Shown here piece by piece: positions 1 to 12,569 of a stretch of DNA of 64,000 bases (position 1 is the stretch's first letter; the number at the start of each line of letters is the position of its first letter). The DNA comes from Oenanthe sinensis. Its lineage: Eukaryota > Streptophyta > Magnoliopsida > Apiales > Apiaceae. Below the pieces are notes generated by a model. It was given only the letters and a program-made list of their open reading frames with translations, had not been told where the DNA came from and searched no databases. A program made the translations under genes and the position numbers. Location: the NCBI GenBank assembly GCA_028671895.1, contig CM053796.1:34718860-34782859 (forward strand), given 5' to 3'.

Positions 1-1403
1 AGAATATCAAGAAGTAACAAAAGAAACTTAGCCATAAGAAAAATACGACCGGCCTTTGGTAAATTATCAATATTCTTCAGCGATGGAGATTTCATAGACA
101 TTCAACATGATAACTCAGTGATATAAAATAATATTCTCTTTTGGAAATAAAGTAAATGACAAGAAACATAATTGATTCTTTTGGGAAGAGACAATAGAGT
201 TGTGTGAGTCCAGCGATCAATTTCTACAGGATGAGTCCCATCAAAAGAGTCGGTCACAAATCTCTCTTTTACTTGAACAACAATAAGTCATGATTTCATA
301 AATGTTATTGCCGCAGAAATATTAATCAAGTTCAAAGATTGACAACTCAAGCATAGATGTAAAGAACAACGAAATATAGGGAGATGAAATATGAACATAT
401 ATGTCCATAGTAGACTAGACTATTGAAAAGATTGATCAGATAACAAATTGCGTGAATTCAGGACTCTCATATTGAATATCACATGAGTGCCAACTAAATT
501 TGGTATTTGGTTGATGACCCACCAAACAGTTCTTACACTAAAATGGAAAGAAGATGCACTACTTTAAAGTTTCACAATATATCCTACCAAAATAAGCAAT
601 AATGGATTCCTAAGAAAACCAAAGTAGTGGTTGGATGACAGAAAAACAAAGATCACTCTGTATGGCAGTATGGGTGGTCCAGTGACAATGAAAAATAACA
701 GAAACACTGAACTTGTGGTTATTCAAAGAACCATTACAGCTAAATAACAATGTACGGGCACCAAACATTTCAAAATATCTCCTAACTGTTCAAGATATCT
801 GCTGCAAGCTACTCTGTTCCTCTAATGATATCATTTCTTGTTCCAAGTAACATGGGATACATAGATAGGACAAAATACCTAAGAAAAAGACAAAGTACTA
901 GAGAAACATGTATTTTACTAATGTTATCTCATTAGAAAGTGTTAATTAAAGTAAAATATGAAAAAAGAGCAACCAAATTTTAAATGAAAGATAGACAACT
1001 ACAATATGCTCATCAACTTTGATATGAAATTTGTATATACCATAACAGAATTCAGATATAAAATATTCACTACAAGTTAAGATTACCAGAATTGAACCAG
1101 ATCAATGTCCAGAATCTTAAATTTATAATCAACAGAATATTCATTATTCCACCAGATGTCCCTCTATATAAAATAATCAGAACTCATCTAAAATTTGGCA
1201 ACTCCAGAATATCTTGTGATCAATGAAATATCCCATCATACCAACATATAGCATGATTGCACAAAGAACACAGCCATATATATACTTAATAAATTAAAAC
1301 CTACCAAAAACGCAAAAAATATATAGTATATTGACAATCGAGATTTTTTTGATAAAATTGCAAACAAACAAACTAAGTTGAGGAGAAATAAGATGATGCA
1401 AAC
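1..1403. other. Intron or 3' part of the coiled-coil gene
   Basis: No long reading frame is visible on either strand. On the minus strand a good acceptor (polypyrimidine tract then TTAG, 882-879) opens a frame matching the phase of the upstream exon and stops after 15 codons at 831. This could be a short last exon (878-831), but the real continuation may lie beyond base 1. In another frame the same stretch reads YLEQEMISLEEQSSLQQIS before a stop, which resembles coiled-coil coding sequence, so the true splice pattern is unsettled. Confidence 0.35.
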
Positions 1404-2102
1404 CTGCCGAGGAGTTGCTCTTTCAGCCCAAAACTTGGAACTCAAATTCGAAAAGTTGGAATCAAAGTCATTACCAGACGGAACATACCCACCACTCATT
1501 TCATCAAAATTATGAACCCCACCTCTATTATCCACAAAACACTCCTCCAAAGACTCAACCCCATCTGAAACCCTAAGTTTCCCAAACCTTGACCCCAAAT
1601 CCACATCATATTCCTGCATTTCGGAAGACCTTTTCCACATAAAATTCAACATCTCATCCCTCTCAAAAATTTCCCTCTTCAACTCCTCCAAATTGGACTT
1701 AAACCCCGCTTCAGACTTCTCAAAATCCTCAAGCTTAGCTCTCAAATGAGCAATTTCTTCAGCATTGACATCAATCTGATGAAGAAGTCTCTTCTCTTCT
1801 TGTTGCCAAGCATGTCTATGACTAGCAAAGATCTCAACAACTCTTGCATTTGCTTTTGAGTCCTCTTTTCTCCTAGAATAAACTTCTTTAAGCTCAGCTT
1901 CAGCTTGGTGAAGCTTCATCAAAAGTGACTTATTTCGAGATTGAAGAGATGGGATTAGTGAAAGACTAGATTTTGGAAGATACCCAAGAAAGATTGCAAA
2001 GCTTAGACCTAAATAAGATGAAAAAATGTTTTTTTTTTCTTGGCTTAAAGAGGGGTTTTCTTGATTTTCTAGTTGATATTCTTGGGTTTTTTCAGCAGCC
2101 AT
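1404..2102 (-). CDS. Plant coiled-coil protein of unknown function, first exon
   Basis: The exon starts at an ATG at 2102 and runs 233 codons to a CAG|GTTTGC donor at 1404/1403, phase 0. Residues about 25-50 are hydrophobic (SSYLGLSFAIFLGYLP), possibly a membrane anchor or hairpin. Residues about 52-165 form a charged heptad-like coiled coil with the block VVEIFASHRHAWQQEEKRLL, which I recall as conserved in an uncharacterised plant family sometimes labelled myosin-heavy-chain-like or RNase P p38-like; those labels say little about function. The tail after residue 165 is acidic and low in complexity. If the intron were not removed, translation would continue about 55 codons through a hydrophobic tail ending at 1236. 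The rest of the gene is not resolved here. Confidence 0.6.
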
Positions 2103-2233
2103 GGCTCAAACACTTTGAGTTTGATATGGGTTTGAGTGAGTTTTTGTAGCTTTGCTGTTGTGGGTCACTTGTGATGTTTTGATATTGATATTGATCTTGA
2201 TAATAGATTGATGTATTGTGTACTTGTGTGTGT

Positions 2234-2246
2234 GTATATATAAAGT
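2234..2246 (-). promoter_or_regulatory. Candidate TATA box of the coiled-coil gene
   Basis: On the minus strand this reads TTTATATATACAC, about 135 bases upstream of the ATG at 2102. Position and sequence fit a plant TATA box; there is no expression evidence. Confidence 0.4.
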
Positions 2247-3499
2247 AATTTGAATTTTTGTTTATGAATAACGGTAGAACTTTTTGTCTCTCCTTTCGTG
2301 GGCAAGTAGATCAGAATCAGACAGATTTAATACAGAACAATGAATAAACACCTTGTTTATTTCTTTGTTTTTTCAATAAATAACTAGGCTTTGTGTGTCC
2401 ACACTACTAGCAATGTCTAGCATTTTATACAGTAGATTGGTGTAGTATTTATTAGTGTTAGTTGAGACTTGAGAATGGTAATAATCCCTCATTGGCGGCA
2501 GGTCTGGCAAAAATTTTATTACTCCACTTTCCTTGTATATTTAGTTTGATAGTATAATGCCGGTTTTACCCTCATTTTGGTGTCTTATAACCCTCATTTC
2601 TGTTGTACTAGGCGGATTGTTACTTTTAATTTCTCCCAAAGTAATTAGAACTCATTTGAAACGTTTTGCCAGTTTCGGACACCAAAATGATAATTTTAAA
2701 AGTGCAGACACTAAATTATCAAAATTTGCCAAGTTTAGACACCAAATCTGCCCTTTTACCGTTTTGTCATTGGGTCAGGTTGATGGATTTCTGGGTTGGA
2801 GCGCAGGGAAAGTACAAAAACACATTGCAAATATGTGTTCAATTTTTTTTTTCAAAAACGCAAACTGAACTTGCCTTTGTAATTTTTTAAATAAAAATGT
2901 GTCTTAAACTTGCGTTTTTAAAAGACCCAAGATGAAATTGCATTTTTAAGTGATAAAAATAGCCATTTCTTTTTAATTATGATATTTTGGACCATTTTTC
3001 TTCAAACTTATGATGGAAAGAACCATCACCCCGCACCACCCTACCACCCTTCAAAAAAAGAAAATCCCTCAAACTAAACTTTACACACATATTCAAACAT
3101 TTTTAATCAAACATATGTTATCGCCTGCAAGAATTCACACGATTATGAATTGGTATCATCCGGAGAAAGAAGAGTATTTTTTAGTTTCATTTAATTTGCA
3201 TGGATCTCTAAGATTTTGAGTCTTTTTGGGAGAAATTATAAAAGCATATATTGTTGATAGTAATCATCTACAAGATATGTTCTTTGCAACATACTGATTG
3301 TTTACTGAATCCAAGAGCGATGAACTAGATTCAAAGCGCAAATTTGACTCAAATAGAGCTCACAAATGCTTAAAAACTCAGAGTAGAATCAGAATATCTT
3401 GGAACATTACTATTAACAGAGAAATATTTAAATTTAATATTCCTACCCCTACACATGCTTTAATAAAACCAGGCAGAGTCTTGAAATCAATTAGTAAGA
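2247..3499. other. Intergenic region with a dispersed-repeat fragment
   Basis: No gene is supported. About 2870-3025 shares order and wording with 19655-20115: a stretch ending in GATATTTTGGACCATTTT, then an AACTT(A/G)TGAT motif, then GGACCATCACC or a close variant. This is an old dispersed repeat. About 3266-3499 corresponds to the 3' flank of the intact receptor kinase at 7298-7467 and belongs to the duplicated locus. Confidence 0.4.
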
Positions 3500-4662
3500 T
3501 CATCGTCCACTAGGCTCGGTGATGGTCACATCATTTATATCAGGGACCATTTCATTCGTATCTTTGATGCTTCTTACTCCAGCAAAGACAGGCTGCTTTG
3601 GTGTAGGAAGATCTGATGCATCACTTAAAATGTAACATCATCTGACATAGTTGGTCTGTCTGTTACATCGTCCATTCGTCCTGAACACATAAAAGCCCCA
3701 GTTGAATGCAACGTACCACTTCACTTGATGTCGAGAATTAATCATCCCTAATACTTTTGTCTAAAATATTTTCAGCTCTACCATTCTTCCGTATGTTATA
3801 GTTGAAAAGGTGAACATGGTAAATTGCACTACTATAATTTGATAACATAGAAGATCATATGCACAATAGGAAAGTTCAGCTTACATAAGGCAATATGTTT
3901 GAGGTGGAACTATCTTCTAAAAATTCAGTGTTCTTTCTTCCTCTAATAATCTCAAGAAGTACTACCCTGAAACTAAAAACGTCAGATTTCTCGGAGAAAA
4001 AACCGTACAGACCATACTCTGGCGACATATAACCACTGTATTCCATCAAAACACAATTAGTAATCTGATGCGTAATGGAAATATATCTATCTCTTCATAC
4101 ATAATTGCATAGTTGAGCTATTTTTCTGTAAAACCATTACAGTTCAGGTCATCAAAGTGTAATTAAATCTTATTTCACTAACGTCTGTTAAAAAAATTTA
4201 ACGGAATGCAATCAAGTGTCAAAAAATAAATAATTTAGCCATCAAATTGACAAGTTTTATAGTTGAGCCATATTTCTGCAAAAACATTATAGTTCAGGCC
4301 ATCAAAGTGCAATTAAGTCTACATAAGAAAAATTCTCATCATGGATAAGAGGAGCAAGCTAAGAGCTGCAAATGTATAGGCAACTGATGGTCTTTTAATA
4401 ATTTTAAAGAAGCCGAATACTTACTATGTCCCAACAATTTGACAAGTATTGGCTTGACTTTGGTTTCCGCCAAATATCCTTGCTGTGCCAAAATCAGATA
4501 ATTTTGGATTCATTTCATTATCTAAGAGAATATTGCTAGCTTTTAAATCTCTATGGATCACTTTCAACCTGGAGTCTTGATGAAGATACATGATACCTCG
4601 TGCAACACCCACGATGATTTGGTGGCGCTTTGGCCAGTTCAGCAATGACTTCCTGGTGTTGT
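3500..4662 (-). pseudogene. Truncated S-domain receptor kinase copy (last three exons only)
   Basis: Three segments match the last three exons of the intact gene at 7468-11729. The 4662-4425 segment (238 nt, same length as its partner) encodes the catalytic loop HRDLKASN and the DFG motif. The 4035-3885 segment (151 nt, same length) encodes GYMSPEYG but changes SFG to SFR. The last segment (about 3775-3500) is broken: its acceptor and first codons are missing, it has an in-frame TAA where the intact copy has TCA, an 8-base insertion after CAGGAC and a 1-base deletion further on. The lectin, S-locus, PAN, membrane and ATP-binding exons are absent. A dead tandem duplicate is the plain reading. 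Confidence 0.85.
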
Positions 4663-5450
4663 CTTGAACCAGTAAAAAGGGGTTTTAGAATAAGCCTTTA
4701 TAAATTTTTAGTTCAAGTATAAAAAATTGAACTCAATTATCTCAGAAAAAATTGATTGGAGTCAGGTTTCTCGTATTTAGTCATAGTTACGAGGCACTTA
4801 TATTTATAGGGAAAATCTCAAATGTGAACTGTAGAACCGGAAACCAATATATTGTGCAGATAATGTCTATCATAGTTGAAAGTGGTATTATTAAAAAAGA
4901 TACTGGAAGACAATGAGGTGCATGTATGATGTATCAAAGAGGCGACATTGGTTGGCAAAGACAATCAGGTGCATGTTTCAAAGAGGCTACATTGGTTGGC
5001 ATTTGATGGGGCTTGAGTAGCAGAACTGGTGTTGATCAGAAAAGATTCAGGGAAACAGTCAGGTGCATGTATTAGAAAGGCTGTTTTGGATTGGTAATTG
5101 ATGGGCCTTATGTAGCAGTTCCGGTGTTTATAAAAAAAAATCCAGGAAAGTGATCGGGTGCATGTATTAGAATGGCTATCAAGTGGAACATTCAAGTTGA
5201 CTTGATGAATTAACAGTGTCAATATAAACTTTACATTGGATTTGCAAGTGGTGAACAGTTAGCAGTACTGAATGTTTGTCAAACTTGACAATTAAACCAA
5301 CTAATGGTGGATGTATTTATGGTGTTATTGCCAAAATTTAATACCTCTACTTCCCTTTTTGTCCAAGAGAGTAGCTGTGTAAATTTATGAACAATCATTT
5401 ATTCTGCAATGTTGTTGGTTCTTTGTCTATGATTATAGCACACATCTATT
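4663..5450. repeat. Degenerate tandem repeats upstream of the kinase pseudogene
   Basis: Between about 4905 and 5165 a unit of roughly 90-100 bases recurs at least three times. Each copy carries a form of CAGGTGCATGT, then AAAGAGGC or AGAATGGC, then TTGGCAATTGATGGG-like text and a GTAGCAG..GGTGTT block. The last unit and the sequence after it match the upstream flank of the intact receptor kinase (about 12205-12480), so this is the 5' flank of the lost gene. Confidence 0.6.
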
Positions 5451-5567
5451 CTGCAAGTTGAAGAGTTGGAAGATATTAGCTACATGCAGGGGTCTGGAGG
5501 TGAGCAGGTCTGCAAGTTGAAGAGTTGGAGGACATTAGCTACATGCAGAGGTCTAGAGGTGAGCAGG
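5451..5567. repeat. 58-base direct tandem duplication
   Basis: The unit beginning CTGCAAGTTGAAGAGTTGGA (5451-5508) is repeated at 5510-5567 with a few substitutions; both end in GGTGAGCAGG. A single copy of similar text (GAGTTGGAGGACATTA) sits at about 12420-12480 upstream of the intact kinase, so the doubling is private to this copy of the flank. Confidence 0.75.
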
Positions 5568-7467
5568 AATGTCTAGATATTTCTTTTTCTTAAAAAAAAA
5601 ACTACGTAGATTTATACAATTCTCAATTGCAGCTTCTGCAACACACTCCACGTCACACACTTCCAAGCTCAGGATATCAAAAATGTAGCAATTAGCATCG
5701 GGAAGTTTCATGCTTAACAACTTAAAAAAACCTCCATTGCTTTGTCACAGTTGTATTACTCTTTCTCTACTCAATTTATATACTAATCTCGGGGTTCTTG
5801 TTATAACCTTGCAAGCCTGTGCAGCCCATGGCATTTGTAGGACTCAGGAATTTCATCGCTAATGGCCCATATTTCATATATCTTTCACAACTTTCTTGCT
5901 AAACACCCGAGCCACCCAAAATTATGATCATTCTTCTCTCTTTAACCCATTACCTCGCTGAAACCGTTATTCCTTTAAATTTGAAAACAATGTCAAAGAA
6001 ATGTGTTCCTCTTGGTTCCCATTTGTTATATGTTATGTAAACCAGCAATTATCATAATTTTTTTAGCTAACATTATCATAATTTTTTTGCTTCTTCTGTA
6101 TTAGTGGATATATTCTTCAACTTTATTTTATTTAGCTTTTAAATTAAGGACTACATGCAGCTTGTTACATTGTTTATTGTTGTCGGGAAAACGACTAATT
6201 CTTCTGTCCTTGCTGACAAAAATCTATTACTACACCCATATAATCAAACAACCACAGAGTTTAATAGGTCAAAATCAAAAGTTAAAACATTTTAAGCAAA
6301 CAAGGTATCAAATCTGTAGGTTGTCCGTCTAATTATTTATACATTATCTATTAATCTTGATTACCATTCTCTATATAAGTTTACAGCAACCTCAAACCTT
6401 CCATCGTGACATCCCTCATTTCCTTTTGTCAGTTCACAATAATCTCCTCCCATCCGTTTTACAAGAGAATAATGTTTCTCTTCCCCCTCCCCCTCCCCCT
6501 CTATTTCAATCATAAAATTATCATGTTATCTTATTTTCCCTCACCTTCACCACAGTTTCTTCATTCTTCGCTTTCACCTTTAATTTTTTTTGTACGTTTC
6601 ACCTTATATCACTCCAACAAACCAAACGCAAACATAAATGTCAGAAAAGGCACAACTGGTCGAGGACACATCAGAAAATCCCATGTCATGGAACAAAAGT
6701 GGCATTAGCAACCCCTGCCACTTGCATTTGATGTGTGATAATTAAGGAAGTTTAGATTATTTTATCGTTTAGTTAAAACGAATAGAAGTTGGAGGATCTG
6801 TCTCTATACAATATATCAAATATAACAGATTTGTAGATACACATTGACAACCAAGGAAAGACAGCTAAGGAATATACTACTGAAGTCAAGATTATGCAAC
6901 ATCTGTAGGATCACAGAAGAGCAGCGTGCATTGAGACACCCAACTTGCCAAGCAAGGAAGGTGAACTGTCGGACACTAATAATGCAATCAACCCATCTTG
7001 AATCACATCATGGACAATATACAAAATACACATTAAGAATTTCTAAATGTTTGAACAAAGTTATCAAAAATACGATAATTTTCTGTCACAGCACGAGTAT
7101 GTGCATTAGAATTTCTTGAACTTGCAACTATATATTTCTTACCAAATTGCAACACCAACAGTGATATATATTTTTTACTTTATTTCATTTAAAGCAGGGG
7201 TGCCAGTTGATAAACAACAAAAACAATATTATTAGCAAATTTTGTTGACAGTGATCAAAATACCAAATCATCTACAAGATATTTTCTTCAGAACATACTA
7301 ATTGTTCACTGGATCCAAGAGGGATAAACTGGATTCAAACTGAAATTAACTTAAACAAACTCACAACTGCTTGAAGCTCCAGAAAATATTTAGAACATTT
7401 GAAATCAGACTGTAAAATTTCTACACGTGCTTTAAAGCGGGATCACTCTTGAAATCAATTAGTTAGT
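5568..7467. other. Spacer between the two receptor-kinase copies
   Basis: No gene could be supported. A plus-strand frame of about 100 codons after a TATATAAG motif (6406-6708) has no recognisable domain. About 6675-6760 resembles 20160-20250 downstream of DUR3 (ACAAAAGTGGCATTAGCAA against ACAAAAGTAGCATAAGCAA, then CCACTTGCA and TTGATGTGT), a dispersed repeat. About 7298-7467 is the 3' flank of the intact kinase and is shared with the pseudogene. Confidence 0.4.
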
Positions 7468-10400
7468 TCATCGTCCACTAGGCTCGGTGATGGTCACATC
7501 ATTTAAATCATGGACAATTGGGTTCGATTCTTTGGTGCTTCTTTCAAAAGCAAAAACAGGCTGCTTTGGTGCAGGAAGACCTGATGCATTACTTAACATG
7601 TAAACAACATCTGACATAGTTGGTCTGTCTTTTACATTGTCCTGAACACATAAAAGCCCCAATTGCATACAGCATACCACCTCACTCAATGTCGATATTG
7701 AATCCTCCCTGATACTTGTGTCAATTATATCTTCGGCAGTACCATTCTTCCAATGCTCCCAGGTCTGAATCAGTATTCCAAATATTACAATGAAAGTAGT
7801 ATACAGGGTAAAAGTACTACTTTAATTTGATGACATAGAAGATCATGTGGAGAATAAATTACTTCAGCTTACCAAAGTTATTAGGTTTGAGGTGGAACTA
7901 TCGTCAAAAAGTTCACTGTTCTTTTTTCCACTGATGATTTCAAGAAGTAGCACTCCAAAACTAAAAACGTCAGACTTTTCAGAGAAAAGGCCGTACAGGC
8001 CATACTCTGGTGACATATAACCACTGTATTCCATCAAAACACAATTAGTAAAACGATCACAATAACATATTGGCGGTATATCTATTTCTACATACATGTC
8101 AAATCTTTTTTCAATTTGAAGAAATATCTTCATCAACAAGAGAAACAAGCTAATAGCTGCAAATATAATTTAAAGGCATGTAATAGATTGTTTCACAAGT
8201 TTCAAGAAGACGAATACTTACTATGTCCCCACGATATTCCTAGTATTGGCCTGGCTTTGGTTCCCTTCAAATAACCTTGCTGTGCCAAAATCCGATATTT
8301 TTGGATTCATCTCATTATTTAAGAGAATGTTGCTAGCTTTTAAATCTCTATGGATCACTTTCAATCTGGAGTCTTGATGAAGATACATGATTCCTCGTGC
8401 AACACCCACGATTATCTGGTGGCGCTTTGGCCAGTCCAGCAATGACTTCCTGGTTTCGTCTTGAACCAGTAAAAAAGGAGTTTAAAAATCAATATATAAA
8501 AACTACACATAAAGAAAATGTAGTAAGAAGTTTTGTACCAAAAATAAAATAATCCAAGCTTTTGTTTGACATATATTCATATATAAGCATTTTTTCCTCG
8601 TCTTCTATGCAACATCCAACAAGACGAACAAGATTCTTATGCTGGAGTTTTGCAATCAGAGAAGCTTCATTCTTAAACTCGGAAACACCTTGACCTGAGT
8701 TTTTTGATAACCTCTTCACTGCTATCTCCAGACCATTTGATAATTGACCCTGCATATCACATCGTAAGAGTTAACTATGTATGTAATACTAACAAACTTT
8801 ATGCCAAATGTCAAGTTATAAATGTGCATATCTATATATGATCCTGTTATATTCATATGTGTAGATTAGAAGGAAACCTACACATAGAGGGATTCATCAT
8901 GTCTACCATGATTGACCTTGGTAGACATCAGCCCTAAAATTTTAGAAACATGTACATTGGACCACAAAAGGACAAACTGAACACTATGACTGGAAATTTT
9001 GCATGTCTCAAGCCCCTTTTTTTATTAATTCTTGGCTTCATAGAGCCAGTTTCACATGTTCCCTAACTTCGCTAAAACTCAGTCAAAGTTGCCAAATTAC
9101 TTGGCTATATGGTTCCATTACAATTTGTCAATGGTGGTGCCTAATATATCCATTTTTATGTTTTAAGCACTGTTGTCAATCAAAAATCAAACTTGGAGGT
9201 TAAAACTATCATTTAACCAAATTGTTACCTTATAAACTGGGCCAAAACCACCTTGTCCAAGCTTGTTTGCAGAAGAAAAATTAGCAGTTGCTGTTAATAC
9301 AGTATCCAAACTGAAGCATGTCAACTCTATGTTGCTGTTGTTCTTCAATTTTTGGCTGCTAGAAAAATTTGTGTTAGATTGCTAAATCTGCATATATCAT
9401 TTCTCAATAAGTTTGCTTCTGCTTCTTCCCTATGCAAATTTCATTTAGTCTAAAAATGTTAGATTGATTTGATAACTGATACTACATGATCTTTTTAAAA
9501 GTCATTAAGGCCTCCTTTGGTATGCAAACGAGGAAGTTAAAATTTTCTTTACCTTTCCTCATCATGTCCTTTAATTCTCCACCAGAATAGAGAAAGACAA
9601 GAGAACAGAACTGCTACAGGAACAACCACTGCAATGATGATTATAAGCATTCTCTTACTGTGACTTTTCTTCCTCTTCAGCGTCATATTAGGTGCTGCTG
9701 TAAGAAATTACATACAATTAATTCTACAAAATAACGACAACGAGAAAATGATTGAATTAATTAGATATACAAACCAAGTTCTGCTGCATCTGATCTCAAG
9801 TAAAAATCCTGTCCATCTACAGAATGATACTGTTTGACATCATTTAATTCACCAAACCATGCATAGCAACCATGGCCACCCACATTGACATCTGCACTGG
9901 CATAAGCAGTGCAGCTGCAGCTCTTTAAACACACTTCTTCACACTCTTGTAAGCTGAGATTACTGAAAAATCTAGAAAATTTGGCATCAGGAAGTTTAAT
10001 GCCAGGTAACTTCAGAAACCCCTCTCCCGTACCTTTTCCACAAATGTGCAACTCTTTCCTCTTTTCGATGCATTTTAACCTTTCATCATCACCAGGGGAC
10101 TCTGGCTCATATCCAGGCAAGCATGAACACTCAGTGGCACTATTGAAGGTGTTGCAGATGGTTGATGGCCCACAGTGCATGTACTGATCGCACTGGTCTT
10201 GTTGAGAAACCCAAAACGTAGCCCAAGTACGAGCCTCTTCATTGCTACTGGAACCACCAGAGCGACCATTGTGCCATATCTGTTCTCGTGCTATTCCTGT
10301 GGTATCCAGTTGAAGCGTTTTGAAAATCCCTGGCCCGGGGGAATCAAATGTCATGTAAACCTAACAAGCATTACAATCACTTCATGTAAAGGGATGTTAC

Positions 10401-11729
10401 AAATATAATGGACTGAAATATGAGGCATTCTCAGAGTTCATGAATATCCTAATCCTTTTATTTTATTTCCCAGAGTACTCAAAACATTAGTTTTAATACT
10501 AAAAGGGTAAGACTAAAAAAAACATACCTGCACAAGTTTTAAGAATGATGTAACAAATGTTCTCCTTAAGCCTTGTTAATTTGGTAAACTAAAATACTAT
10601 GAAGTATGTGAAATTGAGTTCAAGAACTTTGCTTGTAAATCCAGTCATGCCAGGATGTAGCATTTTAATATCAGGAAATGCAAATTATTATGAACCTCAA
10701 TATATCTATCAGTATAAAGATATTGTTTCATAATCATTGTTCAGTCCCTATTAATGTCTGAACTCCCTACATGTATGCGCATAGTTATCTAAATCATAAT
10801 TAGTATGTATGCTTATAAATATAAACTTCCTCAGTCACAATAACATGTTAGTCTATAAGGCTATGATGTAATGCTAATTACTTATGAATTAATGAAGAAA
10901 CAGAAAAAATAAAAGCTCAATTTTGAATCTGCGATACCTCGTCATTGTTGTTGACATAAGTAGATCTGAAGAGTGAGGATTCATTAGTGTAATCCATTTC
11001 GTAGGACTTAAGTCTTGAAGCAACAGTCGGAACACCACTCAAACTCTGCCCATTCCATGGGCCTGCTCTCCATATTGGAGATGACTTCTTGTAAACATAA
11101 AACTGAGGTGGACCATCCACTTCCACCAAAGCGGAGTACTCTCCAGTAGCTGGATCTTCCTCAGATTTCCAAGAAGTTAGGACCCGCCTAAAACCATTCC
11201 TTTTATCCAACCCGATTTTCATACCAGCCAATCCCGTATCAGTAGGGTGGTCAAAGCTCTGCCATACATCGATTTTGTTGTGATTTATAGCATTCGTAGT
11301 TGTTAACACAAAATTACCTGAAGAAAAAAGCTTGGCAGTTGAGTTGACAGTTATGTTAGAATGTGATATGTTACTAGACCAGAGAAGTTCACTTTTATTT
11401 GCAGCCGAGTAAACCACAATGTTTCCATCAGTACTAATCTTGAAAATGCCATTCTTTTCCTTTAAAGGCCTGTCTCTGTTTGCCACCCATACATTATTAT
11501 GTTCTGAAACTTTGTCGAACCATATACCAACATAGCGATTAACAGAATTCCGAGGACTAAAGAAACCAAGCCTGAAGTTTCCATCTGAGGACAAAAGGCT
11601 TTCATTCTTAGCATCAGAGAGAAAGTTGATTAATGTAATTGTATCAGCAGATTTGTTTATAGGAAACAGAAGACACATGCCGAATAAAATAATGCAGAAC
11701 GTTTTCTTGAAACCCGTGATTAACGACAT
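7468..11729 (-). CDS. G-type lectin S-receptor-like serine/threonine kinase, complete
   Basis: Eight exons join without a frame break: 11729-10938, 10360-9775, 9697-9553, 9358-9229, 8749-8539, 8459-8222, 8023-7873 and 7764-7468, giving 849 aa. Order: signal peptide (1-27), B-type lectin domain (about 28-165), S-locus glycoprotein region with the Cys-rich block (about 205-350), PAN domain (about 370-445), one membrane helix (about 476-500), and a kinase with GQGGFGPVYK (542-551), Lys563, HRD (658-660) and DFG (678-680). All key kinase residues are present, so a plasma-membrane receptor kinase with catalytic potential is expected; the ligand is unknown. The ATG at 11729 was chosen because upstream in-frame codons contain no ATG and the TATA box places transcription start near 11759. 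The extracellular part is split by a 577-base intron (10937-10361), whereas this family usually has it in one exon. Confidence 0.9.
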
Positions 11730-11782
11730 TTTAGTTTGGGATATAGAAATGCAGCACAAATTGAGCAGTTAAAACAATCTCG

Positions 11783-11789
11783 TTTTATA
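11783..11789 (-). promoter_or_regulatory. TATA box of the receptor kinase
   Basis: TATAAAA on the minus strand lies 54-60 bases upstream of the ATG at 11729. It predicts a start of transcription near 11759 and a short leader, which supports the chosen ATG. Confidence 0.6.
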
Positions 11790-12199
11790 CAACATTCATT
11801 CCATAATGTTGGTATCATTTACAATTTAGATCTTAAAGACAAATTCAAAGATTCAATTTGTTTTCTTTATAAGCGGCTACTCCTTGACGAATTCTTGAAG
11901 TGAAGTAATAACAATAATAATATGTCGGTCCAGCATTGTGCAGTCTAAAGTGAAGTCAATCACTTGAAGTATACATATCCTATCCAGACATCGTGCATGG
12001 GCCATGGACAGACATAGTATTACAACAACGATTAATAGTCATGAATCATACTTAAGGCAAATCCCATGCATTAGATAATCTCAAATGACCAAGATGATCC
12101 AACATCGATAAGCAAATTTAAATTGTGCCTAAACTTTAGAACCTTCTGAAGTCAAGTCCCGTAATTTGAATTTCGAGATTCTGGTTCCACCATTATGGC

Positions 12200-12480
12200 A
12201 TTATGGATAGGTGCATGGGATAGAATGGCATATTGGAGCACTCCAGTTGACTTGATGAGCTAACAGTGTGAATGCAATCTTCGCCCTGGATTGGCAATTG
12301 ATGTGTCGTAAATAGCAGTAAGTAGTATTAGTGTTGATCAAGCTTGACCACTTAAATCAACCAGTTGTTGGATGTATTGATGAAAGGTTGTTGCCAAAAT
12401 TTAATGCCTCTCTGTGTTCAAGAGTTGGAGGACATTAACTGCGTGCAAACTGCAGAGGTCAGCGCACGAGTTGAGCAGGA
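12200..12480. repeat. Upstream flank shared with the kinase pseudogene
   Basis: This stretch matches about 5160-5567 in the same order: GGTGCATG..ATAGAATGGC, GTTGACTTGATGA, TAACAGTGT, a TTGGCAA-like block, GTTGTTGCCAAAATTTAAT and GAGTTGGAGGACATTA. It shows that the duplication included both the gene and its promoter-side flank. Confidence 0.65.
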
Positions 12481-12569
12481 GCACGGCCAAAGAATTAGCT
12501 AAATAAGAGTCTATTTGGCTAGGCCAGAAGCTTAAAATGCATGTTTGGGTAATTTTGTATTAGGATATA

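Noticed and set aside
6406..6708. Plus-strand frame of 100 codons after a TATATAAG motif
   Set aside because: Low-complexity Pro/Ser/Phe content, no domain, no splice context, and the final third overlaps a dispersed repeat.
9003..9203. Plus-strand frame inside the receptor kinase
   Set aside because: Lies in an intron of the minus-strand kinase with no coding features.
9909..10408. Plus-strand frames opposite the PAN and S-locus exon
   Set aside because: Shadow frames of a well-supported minus-strand exon.
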